This document shows, one piece after another, positions 51,622 to 60,587 of a stretch of 64,000 nt of DNA. The number at the start of each line of letters is the position of its first letter. Position 1 is the stretch's first letter. The position numbers and the translations under genes are program-made. The notes under the pieces are model-generated. The model worked only from the letters and a program-made list of their open reading frames with translations, had not been told where the DNA came from and made no database searches. The stretch is from assembly GCF_047739745.1 (NCBI RefSeq), contig NZ_JBLLVA010000002.1, positions 310,001 through 374,000 on the forward strand, in the 5' to 3' direction. This DNA is from Pseudaminobacter sp047739745 (GTDB lineage: Bacteria; Pseudomonadota; Alphaproteobacteria; Rhizobiales; Rhizobiaceae).

Positions 51622-53346
51622 ATGGACTCCAAGGTAATCTCAAAGGCGAAGCTTCCAAGCCGTCATGTGACCGAAGGGCCGGCGCGTGCGCCACACCGTT
51701 CCTATCTCTATGCCATGGGTCTGTCGGCCGCCGAGATCGCGCAGCCTCTGGTGGGCGTGGCCAGTTGCTGGAACGAGGCGGCCCCCTGCAATATTTCGCT
51801 GATGCGGCAGGCCCAAGCGGTCAAGAAGGGCGTTGCCGCCGCCAACGGCACGCCGCGGGAATTCTGCACCATAACGGTCACCGACGGCATCGCGATGGGC
51901 CATCAGGGCATGAAGTCCTCGCTGGTTTCGCGCGAGGTGATCGCCGATTCCGTCGAACTGACCATGCGCGGTCACTGCTATGACGCTCTGGTGGGGCTCG
52001 CCGGTTGCGACAAGTCCCTGCCGGGCATGATGATGGCGATGGTACGGCTCAACGTGCCATCGATCTTCATCTATGGCGGCTCGATCCTGCCCGGCAGCTA
52101 TCGCGGGCGCCAGATAACCGTTCAGGACGTGTTCGAGGCCGTCGGCCAGCATTCCGTCGGATCGATATCGGACGAGGACCTGCTCGAGATCGAGCAGGTG
52201 GCCTGTCCCTCGGCCGGCTCCTGCGGGGCGCAGTTCACCGCGAACACGATGGCCACGGTCGCCGAGGCGATCGGGTTGGCGTTGCCTTATTCGTGCGGCG
52301 CTCCAGCATCCTACGAGATGCGCGATCGTTTCAATTTCGCCTCCGGCGAAAAGGTCATGGAACTGATCGCCAAGAACATCCGCCCGCGCGACATTGTCAC
52401 CCGCAAGGCGCTGGAAAATGCGGCGGCTGTCGTGTCGGCCACCGGCGGCTCGACCAATGCGGCGCTGCATCTGCCGGCGATTGCGCATGAATGCGGCATT
52501 GAGTTTGATCTGTTCGACGTCGCCGAGATTTTTGCCCGCACGCCCTACATCGCCGACCTGAAGCCTGGCGGGAAATACGTAGCCAAGGACATGTTCGAGG
52601 TCGGCGGCATTCCGCTCTTGATGAAGACGATGCTCGACCACGGCTATCTTCATGGCGATTGTCTTACTGTAACCGGCCGCACTTTGGCCGAAAATATGGA
52701 GCACGTTACCTGGAACGAACATCAGGACGTGGTGCGCCCGGCCAATAAGCCGATCACTGCGACTGGTGGCGTTGTCGGCCTCAGGGGCAACCTGGCCCCG
52801 GATGGCGCGATCGTGAAGGTGGCAGGCATGTCGGCGTTGCAGTTTTCGGGTCCGGCGCGTTGCTTCGATTCGGAAGAGGAATGTTTCGAGGCAGTGGCCA
52901 AGCGTGAGTACAGGGAAGGCGAGGTTCTCGTCATCCGCTATGAGGGCCCCAGGGGCGGCCCCGGCATGCGCGAAATGCTGTCGACGACTGCCGCGCTTTA
53001 TGGTCAAGGCATGGGCTCCAAGGTGGCCCTGATCACCGATGGGCGTTTTTCGGGCGCCACGCGCGGCTTCTGTATCGGCCATGTCGGCCCGGAAGCGGCG
53101 GTGGGCGGTCCGATCGGCCTTCTCGAAGACGGTGATGTGATCACCATAGATGCCGAGGAAGGCACGCTGGAGGTGGCGCTTTCCGACAAGGAACTGGCCG
53201 CCCGCGCGAAAAAATGGAAACCGCGTGAGACTGATTATCAGTCCGGCGCAATCTGGAAATATGGACAATCGGTCGGGCCTGCCCGCCATGGTGCCGTGAC
53301 GCATCCGGGCGGGGCGAAAGAAACACACTGCTATGCGGACATTTGA
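51622..53346 (+). CDS. ilvD: Dihydroxy-acid dehydratase
   Basis: Fe-S dehydratase of isoleucine and valine synthesis. From ATG 51622 it has 574 residues, MDSKVISKAKLPSRHVTEGP, the length of alphaproteobacterial IlvD. Cluster cysteines are in VASCWNEAAPCN (about 50-61), LAGCDKSLPG and PSAGSCGAQFTANTM (about 191-205). Motif ITDGRFSGATRGFCIGHVGP (about 472-491) is present. An in-frame ATG at 51496 would add 42 residues that look unrelated to the family. Its last 14 bases overlap the exoR start. Confidence 0.96.
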   Translation: MDSKVISKAKLPSRHVTEGPARAPHRSYLYAMGLSAAEIAQPLVGVASCWNEAAPCNISLMRQAQAVKKGVAAANGTPREFCTITVTDGIAMGHQGMKSSLVSREVIADSVELTMRGHCYDALVGLAGCDKSLPGMMMAMVRLNVPSIFIYGGSILPGSYRGRQITVQDVFEAVGQHSVGSISDEDLLEIEQVACPSAGSCGAQFTANTMATVAEAIGLALPYSCGAPASYEMRDRFNFASGEKVMELIAKNIRPRDIVTRKALENAAAVVSATGGSTNAALHLPAIAHECGIEFDLFDVAEIFARTPYIADLKPGGKYVAKDMFEVGGIPLLMKTMLDHGYLHGDCLTVTGRTLAENMEHVTWNEHQDVVRPANKPITATGGVVGLRGNLAPDGAIVKVAGMSALQFSGPARCFDSEEECFEAVAKREYREGEVLVIRYEGPRGGPGMREMLSTTAALYGQGMGSKVALITDGRFSGATRGFCIGHVGPEAAVGGPIGLLEDGDVITIDAEEGTLEVALSDKELAARAKKWKPRETDYQSGAIWKYGQSVGPARHGAVTHPGGAKETHCYADI

Positions 53347-54154
53347 CGCCGTGAGAACAACGATCCTTTCGGCCCTCGTCGCGGCCGCGACCCTCGGCAC
53401 TGTCGGGGGCGCATCGGCTTTCGACGACAAGGTGTTCGACGACAAGGGCGAGGTGAAAGCTGAGTCCAATCCCTGGGCGGTGTTCCAGTTCGGTTTCACC
53501 GCTTACAAGAGCGGCCACAAGGACCAGGCTGTCGAAGCCTATCGCTATGCTGCGGAAAACGGCCAGATCGGCGCGACGTGGAAGCTTGCGCGCATGTATG
53601 CCGAAGGCGATGGCGTGCCCCGCAACGACTTCGAGGCGTTCAAGTTCTTCAACGAGATCGTAGAGCAGGATGTCGAGGTCGGCAGTCCCGAGGAAAGCTA
53701 CGTATCCGACGCGCTGGTGGCGCTCGGTGGCTATCTGAAAAGAGGCATTCCGGACAGTCCGGTGCGGGCCGACACCGTGGCCGCGCAGGAATATTATATG
53801 CGCGCCGCGGCCACTTACCGCAATCCGAACGCCCAGTTCGAAATGGGCAAGATGTTCCTGAAGGGTGAAGGCGGCGTGAAGGCAAGCGTGCGCCAGGCAG
53901 GCCGATGGTTCCAGCTCGCCGCCGAAAAAGGCCATGCCGGCGCGCAGGCCACCCTTGGCAATATGCTGTTCCAATCCGGCAAAGTGGTTCGCGGCCTGGC
54001 CATGATGACGGCAGCACTTGAACGTGCAGCACCTGCTGACCAGCCCTGGATCCGCAATATGCAGGAGGAGGCCTTTGCGCTCGCCGCCGAGGCGGACCGC
54101 CGGACCGCCATAGCATTGGCCCAGGACATCCTGACCAAGGGCGAGGGCGGCTAG
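53333..54154 (+). CDS. exoR: Exopolysaccharide regulator ExoR (Sel1-repeat periplasmic protein)
   Basis: In Sinorhizobium and Agrobacterium, ExoR is a periplasmic inhibitor of the ExoS sensor. Its proteolysis switches on ExoS-ChvI, succinoglycan synthesis and host-invasion genes. The 273 residues have a signal peptide (about 1-29, ending GGASA) and Sel1/TPR-like repeats, for example AVEAYRYAAENGQIGATWKL (about 62-81), FEMGKMFLKGEGG and QLAAEKGHAGAQATLGNMLF. The C-terminal VRGLALMTAALER-like segment (VRGLAMMTAALERA, about 219-232) is typical of ExoR. The start ATG lies inside ilvD; a GTG at 53351 is an alternative. Confidence 0.92.
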   Translation: MRTFDAVRTTILSALVAAATLGTVGGASAFDDKVFDDKGEVKAESNPWAVFQFGFTAYKSGHKDQAVEAYRYAAENGQIGATWKLARMYAEGDGVPRNDFEAFKFFNEIVEQDVEVGSPEESYVSDALVALGGYLKRGIPDSPVRADTVAAQEYYMRAAATYRNPNAQFEMGKMFLKGEGGVKASVRQAGRWFQLAAEKGHAGAQATLGNMLFQSGKVVRGLAMMTAALERAAPADQPWIRNMQEEAFALAAEADRRTAIALAQDILTKGEGG

Positions 54155-54214
54155 GAGCGGGCTTCCGCTTTATGCGAGATCGCGAGGGGGAGCTTTCCCA
54201 ATTCAGCGAGCGCT

Positions 54215-54526
54215 TTAGCCTTTCTTGACAGTCACCTGCAGCGGCGCTGCGATTGGGGCGGTTAACCCGCTACGATATCCGGGCGGCGCCTGTGAGGATC
54301 GCACCGCCTCCGCTTGCGGGCAGCCGTCCGAGACCTTTTTCCAGGCCGAGTTGTTGAGCACCATATCGCAACGCGCCAACTGGTCGCCCGTCGGCAGTTT
54401 CAGGCAAGCGACCTCTCCGTGATGATATTTGCGGCCGTTGGCAAGACACTGGCAATCGGCGACAGCGGCGATGTGCGACGAGGCGAGCATCGCGATGGCG
54501 AGCAGGCAGGATGAAGCCATCCGCAT
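54215..54526 (-). CDS. Small secreted cysteine-containing protein
   Basis: 103 residues with a signal peptide (MRMASSCLLAIAMLASSHIA, cleavage near ADC at about 23-25). The mature part has five cysteines (DCQCLANG, EVACLKLP, LARCDMV, SDGCPQAE), suggesting disulfides and a compact periplasmic fold. Not assigned to a known function. It lies between convergent exoR and tandem xthA. Similar small proteins next to exoR and xthA are known in rhizobia as far as I recall. Confidence 0.75.
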   Translation of the reverse strand: MRMASSCLLAIAMLASSHIAAVADCQCLANGRKYHHGEVACLKLPTGDQLARCDMVLNNSAWKKVSDGCPQAEAVRSSQAPPGYRSGLTAPIAAPLQVTVKKG

Positions 54527-54571
54527 CGCTGAATTTTAGCGCGTTCTCCATTATCGCGCCACGATTAACGC

Positions 54572-55363
54572 TTAAGCCGCCTCGAATCCGAGTTCCGCCG
54601 CCACGGGAACGTGATCGGACGGCTTTTCCCATGCCCGCACATGTTTTTCGATCGACGCGGAAGCAAATCGGTTCGCGGCTTCCGGCGATAGCAGCAGGAA
54701 ATCAATGCGGATGCCGTTGTTTTTCTGCCAGGCACCTGCTTGGTAGTCCCAGAAAGTGTAGGTATCGGGAGCATCGGTGACAGCGCGAATAGCCTCGGTG
54801 AAGCCAAGGTTCAGGAGGCGCCGGAATGCCTGGCGGCTCTCCGGCTGGAACAGGGCGTCGTCGAGCCAGGCTTCCGGATTGCGGGCATCGATCGGTTCGG
54901 GGATGACGTTATAGTCGCCGCACAGCAGCAGCGGCTCCTCCAGCAGCAGTCGCTGTTCCGCCCATTTTTCGAGCCGCGTCATCCAGGACAGCTTGTAGGA
55001 AAATTTCTCGGTGTCGATCGGATTGCCGTTGGGCAGGTAGAGGGAGACGACGCGAAGCACGCCTTGGTCGGTCGAGAATACACCCTCGATGAAACGCGCC
55101 TGTTCGTCTCCATCATCGCCGGGAAGGCCCCGATTGACTTCGTCAAAGCGGATTTTCGAAAGGATGGCGACGCCGTTGAAACCCTTCTGGCCGTGCGTTT
55201 CGACATGATAGCCGAGCGCTTCGATCTCGGCGCGCGGGAACTGGTCGTCGACCGACTTGATCTCCTGCAGGCAGACGATATCGGGATCGCTGGCCTTCAA
55301 CCAGGTCAGCAGGTTGCCGAGGCGGGCTTTGACGCCATTGATGTTCCAGGTAACAATCTTCAC
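54572..55363 (-). CDS. xthA: Exodeoxyribonuclease III (AP endonuclease)
   Basis: Repairs abasic sites and 3' blocked ends. The 263 residues begin MKIVTWNINGVKARLGNLLT. Catalytic segments: DIVCLQEIKS (about 29-38, Glu metal ligand), LCGDYNVIP (about 148-156) and the C-terminal KPSDHVPVAAEL (about 247-258) with catalytic Asp-His. The family length is about 265. It is divergent from the NCS2 permease gene. Confidence 0.95.
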   Translation of the reverse strand: MKIVTWNINGVKARLGNLLTWLKASDPDIVCLQEIKSVDDQFPRAEIEALGYHVETHGQKGFNGVAILSKIRFDEVNRGLPGDDGDEQARFIEGVFSTDQGVLRVVSLYLPNGNPIDTEKFSYKLSWMTRLEKWAEQRLLLEEPLLLCGDYNVIPEPIDARNPEAWLDDALFQPESRQAFRRLLNLGFTEAIRAVTDAPDTYTFWDYQAGAWQKNNGIRIDFLLLSPEAANRFASASIEKHVRAWEKPSDHVPVAAELGFEAA

Positions 55364-55485
55364 GAAAATCTCTTGAGTCCTTCAAACAATTCTTGATAGC
55401 GCCGCAAACTCGGAAACGCCATCCTCAACCACCCTGCCGCACCGGGAACCTGCCGCAGGAATATGACAGAGGGAGGAGCCAGCCA

Positions 55486-56970
55486 ATGTCATCCACCGTA
55501 CATCCTTGCGACCAGGTCCTTCCATTCGGAAGGCTTGCGGCACTCGGCATTCAGCATGTGCTGGTCATGTATGCCGGCGCCATTGCCGTGCCGCTGATCG
55601 TCGGGCGTGCGCTACAGCTCGATGCCGAGCAGGTGGCATTCCTGATCTCTGCCGACCTCTTCGTATGTGGTCTTGTTACGCTGATCCAGGCTTACGGCGC
55701 AACCCAATGGTTCGGCATCAAGCTGCCGGTCATGATGGGGGTGACGTTTGCCGCCGTCGGGCCGATGGTTGCGATGGCTAATGCCAATCCAGGCGTCGAC
55801 GGCGCGCGCATGATCTTCGGAGCGATCATCGGCGCCGGCGTCATCGCCATGGTCATGGCACCCTTGGTCAGCCGCATGCTTCGCTATTTTCCGCCGGTCG
55901 TGACCGGCACAATCATCCTGGTGATCGGCGTGACGCTCATGCGGATCGGCATCAACTGGATTTTCGGCAATCCGGTCGGGCCGACCGCGCCCTTGATCGT
56001 CAATCCCGAGCATGCTGCATGGCTGTCGGCCGTGAAGGATCTCTCCGGCGCCGCCGGCTCGACCTTGCCGCCGCTGCCTGAGGGGCTGGCGCTTGCGCCG
56101 AAAATGCAAAATGCCGCCTATGCGCCCCTGTCACATATCGCGATTTCGGCGCTGGTGCTGGTGGTCATCCTGCTGATTGCGCGCACGTCGCATGGTTTCT
56201 TCGCCAATATCGCGGTGCTGCTCGGCATCGTCGTTGGCGGCATTGTCGCCGCATCATTCGGAATGATGCATTTCGACAAGGTCGCGTCTGCCGAATGGTT
56301 TGCGGTGATCGAGCCCTTCCGCTTCGGCGCGCCCATCTTTGATCCGGTTCTGATCGTCACCATGACGCTGGTGATGATCGTGGTGATGATCGAATCGACC
56401 GGCATGTTCCTCGCGCTGGGCGAAATGACGGATAAGCATATCACCCAGCCGATGCTGTCTGCCGGCCTTCGCACTGATGGGCTGGGAACCGTGATCGGCG
56501 GTATCTTCAACACCTTCCCCTATACGAGCTTTTCGCAAAATGTCGGACTCGTGGGTGTGACGGGCGTGAAGAGCCGGTTCGTGTGTGTGGCGGGCGGCCT
56601 GATCATGATTGGGCTCGGCCTTGTCCCGAAGATGGGCGCCCTCGTTGAGGCGCTGCCTATCTTCGTGCTTGGCGGCGCGGGGCTGGTCATGTTCGGGATG
56701 GTGGCGGCTACCGGCATCCGCATCCTGGCAAAGGTGGATTTCAAGACCAGCCGCAACAATCTGTTCATCGTGGCGGTGTCGATTGGCTTCGGAATGATCC
56801 CGATGGTAGCGCCCGAGTTCAAGATGTGGCTGCCACATGCCATCCACCCGCTGATCGAGTCGGGCATCCTGCTGGCTTCGATTTCTGCCGTGCTGCTCAA
56901 TGCCTACTTCAATGGCGCGACGGTCGACAATACCAGCGCCAAGGAGGCCGCGATGGCGGCGGAAGCTTGA
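55486..56970 (+). CDS. NCS2-family purine/xanthine permease
   Basis: Proton symporter for xanthine, urate or uracil with 14 predicted membrane segments. The 494 residues from ATG 55486 are preceded by GGGAGGAG. They show the NCS2 signatures LPVMMGVTFAAVGPMVAM (about 78-95) and the transporter motif NTFPYTSFSQNVGLVGVTGV (about 343-362). The last resembles the xanthine/urate clade (Q-N-x-G) rather than uracil carriers. No purine-catabolic gene is adjacent. Confidence 0.9.
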   Translation: MSSTVHPCDQVLPFGRLAALGIQHVLVMYAGAIAVPLIVGRALQLDAEQVAFLISADLFVCGLVTLIQAYGATQWFGIKLPVMMGVTFAAVGPMVAMANANPGVDGARMIFGAIIGAGVIAMVMAPLVSRMLRYFPPVVTGTIILVIGVTLMRIGINWIFGNPVGPTAPLIVNPEHAAWLSAVKDLSGAAGSTLPPLPEGLALAPKMQNAAYAPLSHIAISALVLVVILLIARTSHGFFANIAVLLGIVVGGIVAASFGMMHFDKVASAEWFAVIEPFRFGAPIFDPVLIVTMTLVMIVVMIESTGMFLALGEMTDKHITQPMLSAGLRTDGLGTVIGGIFNTFPYTSFSQNVGLVGVTGVKSRFVCVAGGLIMIGLGLVPKMGALVEALPIFVLGGAGLVMFGMVAATGIRILAKVDFKTSRNNLFIVAVSIGFGMIPMVAPEFKMWLPHAIHPLIESGILLASISAVLLNAYFNGATVDNTSAKEAAMAAEA

Positions 56971-57018
56971 TCGGCAAAGCCGGAGCTTGCTTGAGGGACC
57001 CGGCGCGGTAGCAGTTGG

Positions 57019-57369
57019 TTAGATGGAGAAGCTCGTACCGCAGCCGCAGGACGCCACGGCGTTCGGGTTGCGGACCTGAAATGACTGGCCCATCAGATCG
57101 TCGACGAAGTCGATTACGGAGCCGCCCATATAGACGAGCGACACATCGTCGATCAGCACGGTCGCGCCGGCCTTTTCTATGGCGATGTCGTCGTCATTGC
57201 GCTTGTCGACAAGGTCGAATTTGTATGAGAAGCCGGAACAGCCGCCTCCTTCGACCGAGACGCGCAATGCTATCTTCCCGGGTTCTCCGGCAACGATCTT
57301 TGCGATCCGCTTTGCGGCGGCATCGGAAAGGTCTACACCGTTCATGGCAGTCTTTGCATCCGCGCCCAT
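57019..57369 (-). CDS. erpA: A-type iron-sulfur carrier (ErpA/IscA-like)
   Basis: Inserts Fe-S clusters into target enzymes. From ATG 57369 the product has 116 residues, with the three conserved cysteines in GGGCSGFSYKF (about 43-53) and the C-terminal CGCGTSFSI. AAGG lies eight bases before that ATG; a GTG at 57378 and an ATG at 57345 are in frame too. The symbol erpA is used because alphaproteobacteria annotate the stand-alone copy next to dgt this way. The gene is divergent from dgt with 81 bases between. Confidence 0.88.
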   Translation of the reverse strand: MGADAKTAMNGVDLSDAAAKRIAKIVAGEPGKIALRVSVEGGGCSGFSYKFDLVDKRNDDDIAIEKAGATVLIDDVSLVYMGGSVIDFVDDLMGQSFQVRNPNAVASCGCGTSFSI

Positions 57370-57450
57370 GGGCGTCACCTTGCGTTGGCGTTGTTACCAT
57401 AGGTATGAAGCGCAACGGGGCAAGTCAACTGTGGCGGCATCTACACGGCC

Positions 57451-58665
57451 ATGACGGAAAAACTCGGCGATATCGGCTTCGGTTACCGGCCACGTGCCGC
57501 CTACGCCTGCGATCCCGCCCTTTCGCGCGGACGTCTGTTTTCCGAGGCGGAGAGCCCGACCCGCACCCCGTTCCAGCGCGATCGCGACCGCATCATTCAT
57601 TCCACGGCCTTCCGGCGCTTGAAGCACAAAACGCAGGTGTTTATCGCGCATGAAGGGGATCACTACCGCACGCGGCTGACCCACACCATCGAAGTGGCGC
57701 AGATTGCTCGCGCGCTGGCGCGCGCCCTTCGCTGCGACGAAGATCTCGCCGAGGCCGTCGCGCTGGTCCATGATTTCGGCCACACCCCCTTCGGTCATAC
57801 CGGCGAGGATGCGCTGAACGAGAAGATGGCTGAATGGGGCGGTTTCGACCACAATGCGCAGTCGTTGCGCGTGGTGACGCGGCTGGAAAACCGCTATGCC
57901 GAATTCGATGGGCTGAACCTGACCTGGGAGACGCTTGAAGGTCTGGTCAAACACAATGGTCCCTTGACCGACGCCAAGGGCGAGGGACTAAACGGCTGGG
58001 TGCCGCAGTCGATCCTCGACTATTGCGAACTGCACGACCTCGAACTCGACAAGTTCGCCAGCCTCGAAGCGCAATGCGCGGCGATTGCCGACGATATCGC
58101 CTACAATACCCACGACATAGACGACGGTCTGCGGGCCGGTCTGCTGACGCTCGACATGCTGGAGGAAGTTTCGCTGCCGGCCGGCATCCTGCATGGGGTG
58201 CGCGAACGCTATCCGGCGCTCGATGCGGCCCGGTGCGGGCACGAGCTGATGCGCCGCCAGATCACGCTAATGGTCGAGGATGTCATCAGGACCGCATCTG
58301 CGAGACTTGGCTCGCTGAAGCCGCAAAGTGTTCGCGACATTCATGAGGCCGGCACCGTCATCGTGACCTTCTCGGACAACATGGCCAGGGCCGAGAAGGA
58401 GCTCAAGGCCTTTCTTTACAAGAACATTTACCGGCATGAAGAGGTAATGCGCGTGCGCGCAGACGCCGAACTCATCGTAAGGCAACTCTTTGATGCCTAT
58501 TTTGCCGAACCGCGGGAAATGCCCGACGGATGGCGTGAGGGGCTGGACCGTGCCGAAGAACGGATCAAGGCGCGGCATGTCGCCGATTTCCTGGCCGGAA
58601 TGACGGATACCTATGCGCTCAAGGAGCATCGGCGGCTGTTTGACCATACGCCCGATTTGGGATAG
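57451..58665 (+). CDS. dgt: Deoxyguanosinetriphosphate triphosphohydrolase-like protein
   Basis: HD-superfamily enzyme that cleaves dNTPs to deoxynucleoside and tripolyphosphate. The 404 residues have the HD metal site: RTRLTHTIEVAQIAR (about 73-87) and VHDFGHTPFGHTGEDAL (about 105-121). The opening motif RTPFQRDRDRIIHSTAFRRL (about 38-57) belongs to the dGTPase family. It is probably the type-2 dGTPase-like group. It is followed 59 bases later by argS. Confidence 0.93.
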   Translation: MTEKLGDIGFGYRPRAAYACDPALSRGRLFSEAESPTRTPFQRDRDRIIHSTAFRRLKHKTQVFIAHEGDHYRTRLTHTIEVAQIARALARALRCDEDLAEAVALVHDFGHTPFGHTGEDALNEKMAEWGGFDHNAQSLRVVTRLENRYAEFDGLNLTWETLEGLVKHNGPLTDAKGEGLNGWVPQSILDYCELHDLELDKFASLEAQCAAIADDIAYNTHDIDDGLRAGLLTLDMLEEVSLPAGILHGVRERYPALDAARCGHELMRRQITLMVEDVIRTASARLGSLKPQSVRDIHEAGTVIVTFSDNMARAEKELKAFLYKNIYRHEEVMRVRADAELIVRQLFDAYFAEPREMPDGWREGLDRAEERIKARHVADFLAGMTDTYALKEHRRLFDHTPDLG

Positions 58666-58724
58666 GCCAACCGGCTTGCCGGTTCCGGATCGGCGACAAG
58701 TTTCGAACATCCAGAGTGGCCATC

Positions 58725-60482
58725 ATGAACGTCTTCGCCGATTTCAACGAGCGCATCATCAAGATCGTTGAAGCGCTTGAATTGAAAGCCAAAGATGGTG
58801 GAGAGGTCGATCTGTCGCGCATTGCGGTGGAGCCGCCGCGCGACGCCAGCCATGGCGATCTGGCCATCAACGCGGCCATGGTGCTGGCCAAGCCCACCGG
58901 GCAGAATCCGCGCGCGCTGGCCGAAAAAATCGCCGAAGCCTTGCGTGCTGACCCTGACGTTTCTGGTGCGGAGGTGGCGGGCCCCGGCTTCGTCAACTTG
59001 CGGCTGAATGACCATTTTTGGCAAACCAGACTGCAACAATTGCTCAGCCAGGGCAGCGATTATGGCCGCTCGACGACCGGCCGGGGCCGTAAAGTCAATG
59101 TCGAATATGTTTCCGCCAATCCGACCGGCCCAATGCATGTCGGCCATTGCCGCGGCGCGGTGGTTGGCGACGCGCTAGCCAATCTGCTCGACTTTGCCGG
59201 CTACGATGTCACCAAGGAATACTACATCAATGACGCGGGGGCCCAGATCGACGTGCTGGCGCGCTCGGCCATGCTGCGCTACCGCGAGGCGCTCGGCGAA
59301 GACATCGGCGAGATTCCGCCGGGGCTTTATCCGGGCGAATATCTCGAGCCGGTCGGCCAGGCGCTGGCCGAGGAGTTCGGCCGCGGTCTGCTGCTCAAGC
59401 CGGAGGAGGAAGCGCTCGAACTCGTCAAGAATCGCACGATCGACGCGATGATGGCGATGATCCGCGAGGATCTGGCGCTGCTGAACGTCCACCATGAAGT
59501 GTTCTTTTCCGAACGCCAGTTGCATGCCGACAATGCCGCCGCGATACGCTCGGCCATCACCGACCTCACGCTCAAGGGCCATGTCTTCAAAGGCAAGCTG
59601 CCGCCGCCCAAAGGCCAAAAGCCGGAAGACTGGGAAGATCGCGAACAGACCCTGTTCCGCTCGACGGAGGTTGGCGACGATATCGACCGGCCGCTGGTGA
59701 AATCCGACGGAACCTTCACCTATTTCGCGGCCGACGTTGCCTATCTGAAGGACAAGCTCGATCGGGGCTTTAACGACACGATCTATGTGCTGGGTGCCGA
59801 TCACGGGGGCTATGTGAAGCGTCTGGAGGCGCTGGCAAGAGCTGTTTCGGGCGGCAAGATGAAGCTGACGGTGCTGCTTTGCCAGTTGGTGAAGCTCTTC
59901 CGCGATGGTCAGCCGGTTCGCATGTCCAAGCGTTCCGGCGAGTTCATCACCCTGCGCGAAGTGGTGGAAGAGGTGGGGCGCGATCCGATCCGCTTCATGA
60001 TGCTCTACCGCAAGAACGACGCGCCGCTGGATTTCGATTTCGCCAAGGTCACGGAACAGTCCAAGGACAATCCGGTCTTTTACGTGCAGTATGCTTCGGC
60101 GCGGTGCCATTCGGTATTCCGGCAGGCTGCCGAGCAACTGGGTGGCGATTCGTTCGATCGCACAGTGCTGGCGGATTCGCTTGGCCGGCTGACGGACGAG
60201 GGCGAGATCGGGCTTATCAAGAAGCTTGCGGAATATCCCCGCATCATCGAATCCGCCGCCCACGCGCTGGAGCCGCACCGCCTGGCTTTCTACCTGTTTG
60301 ATCTCGCCTCGACTTTCCATGCGCACTGGAACCGGGGCACGGAAAATCCGGACTTACGTTTTATTAAGGTTAACGACCGAGAATTGACGCATGCCAGACT
60401 TGGGCTGGTGCAGGCCGTGAGCGATGTTTTGACATCCGGACTGGCGCTTGTCGGAGCCGACGCTCCAACGGAAATGCGCTAG
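58725..60482 (+). CDS. argS: Arginyl-tRNA synthetase
   Basis: Class I synthetase charging tRNA-Arg. From ATG 58725 it has 585 residues, starting MNVFADFNERIIKIVEALEL. It has the Add1 domain at the N-terminus, the HIGH-type motif NPTGPMHVGHCRG (about 128-140) and the MSK-like RMSKRSGEF (about 399). The C-terminal anticodon-binding helical domain ends ADAPTEMR. A GTG at 58716 is also in frame but homologues start at the ATG. It begins the conserved argS-SPOR-nagZ segment. Confidence 0.96.
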   Translation: MNVFADFNERIIKIVEALELKAKDGGEVDLSRIAVEPPRDASHGDLAINAAMVLAKPTGQNPRALAEKIAEALRADPDVSGAEVAGPGFVNLRLNDHFWQTRLQQLLSQGSDYGRSTTGRGRKVNVEYVSANPTGPMHVGHCRGAVVGDALANLLDFAGYDVTKEYYINDAGAQIDVLARSAMLRYREALGEDIGEIPPGLYPGEYLEPVGQALAEEFGRGLLLKPEEEALELVKNRTIDAMMAMIREDLALLNVHHEVFFSERQLHADNAAAIRSAITDLTLKGHVFKGKLPPPKGQKPEDWEDREQTLFRSTEVGDDIDRPLVKSDGTFTYFAADVAYLKDKLDRGFNDTIYVLGADHGGYVKRLEALARAVSGGKMKLTVLLCQLVKLFRDGQPVRMSKRSGEFITLREVVEEVGRDPIRFMMLYRKNDAPLDFDFAKVTEQSKDNPVFYVQYASARCHSVFRQAAEQLGGDSFDRTVLADSLGRLTDEGEIGLIKKLAEYPRIIESAAHALEPHRLAFYLFDLASTFHAHWNRGTENPDLRFIKVNDRELTHARLGLVQAVSDVLTSGLALVGADAPTEMR

Positions 60483-60587
60483 TTTAGCGGGGAGAACCTG
60501 TCACCTTTTGCCCACATTGCGCTGGTAAGGCCAACCCTTACGTGACGCCCCAGGTGGCGTCCGATTGTGCGAGTAGCGGGAACGAGT

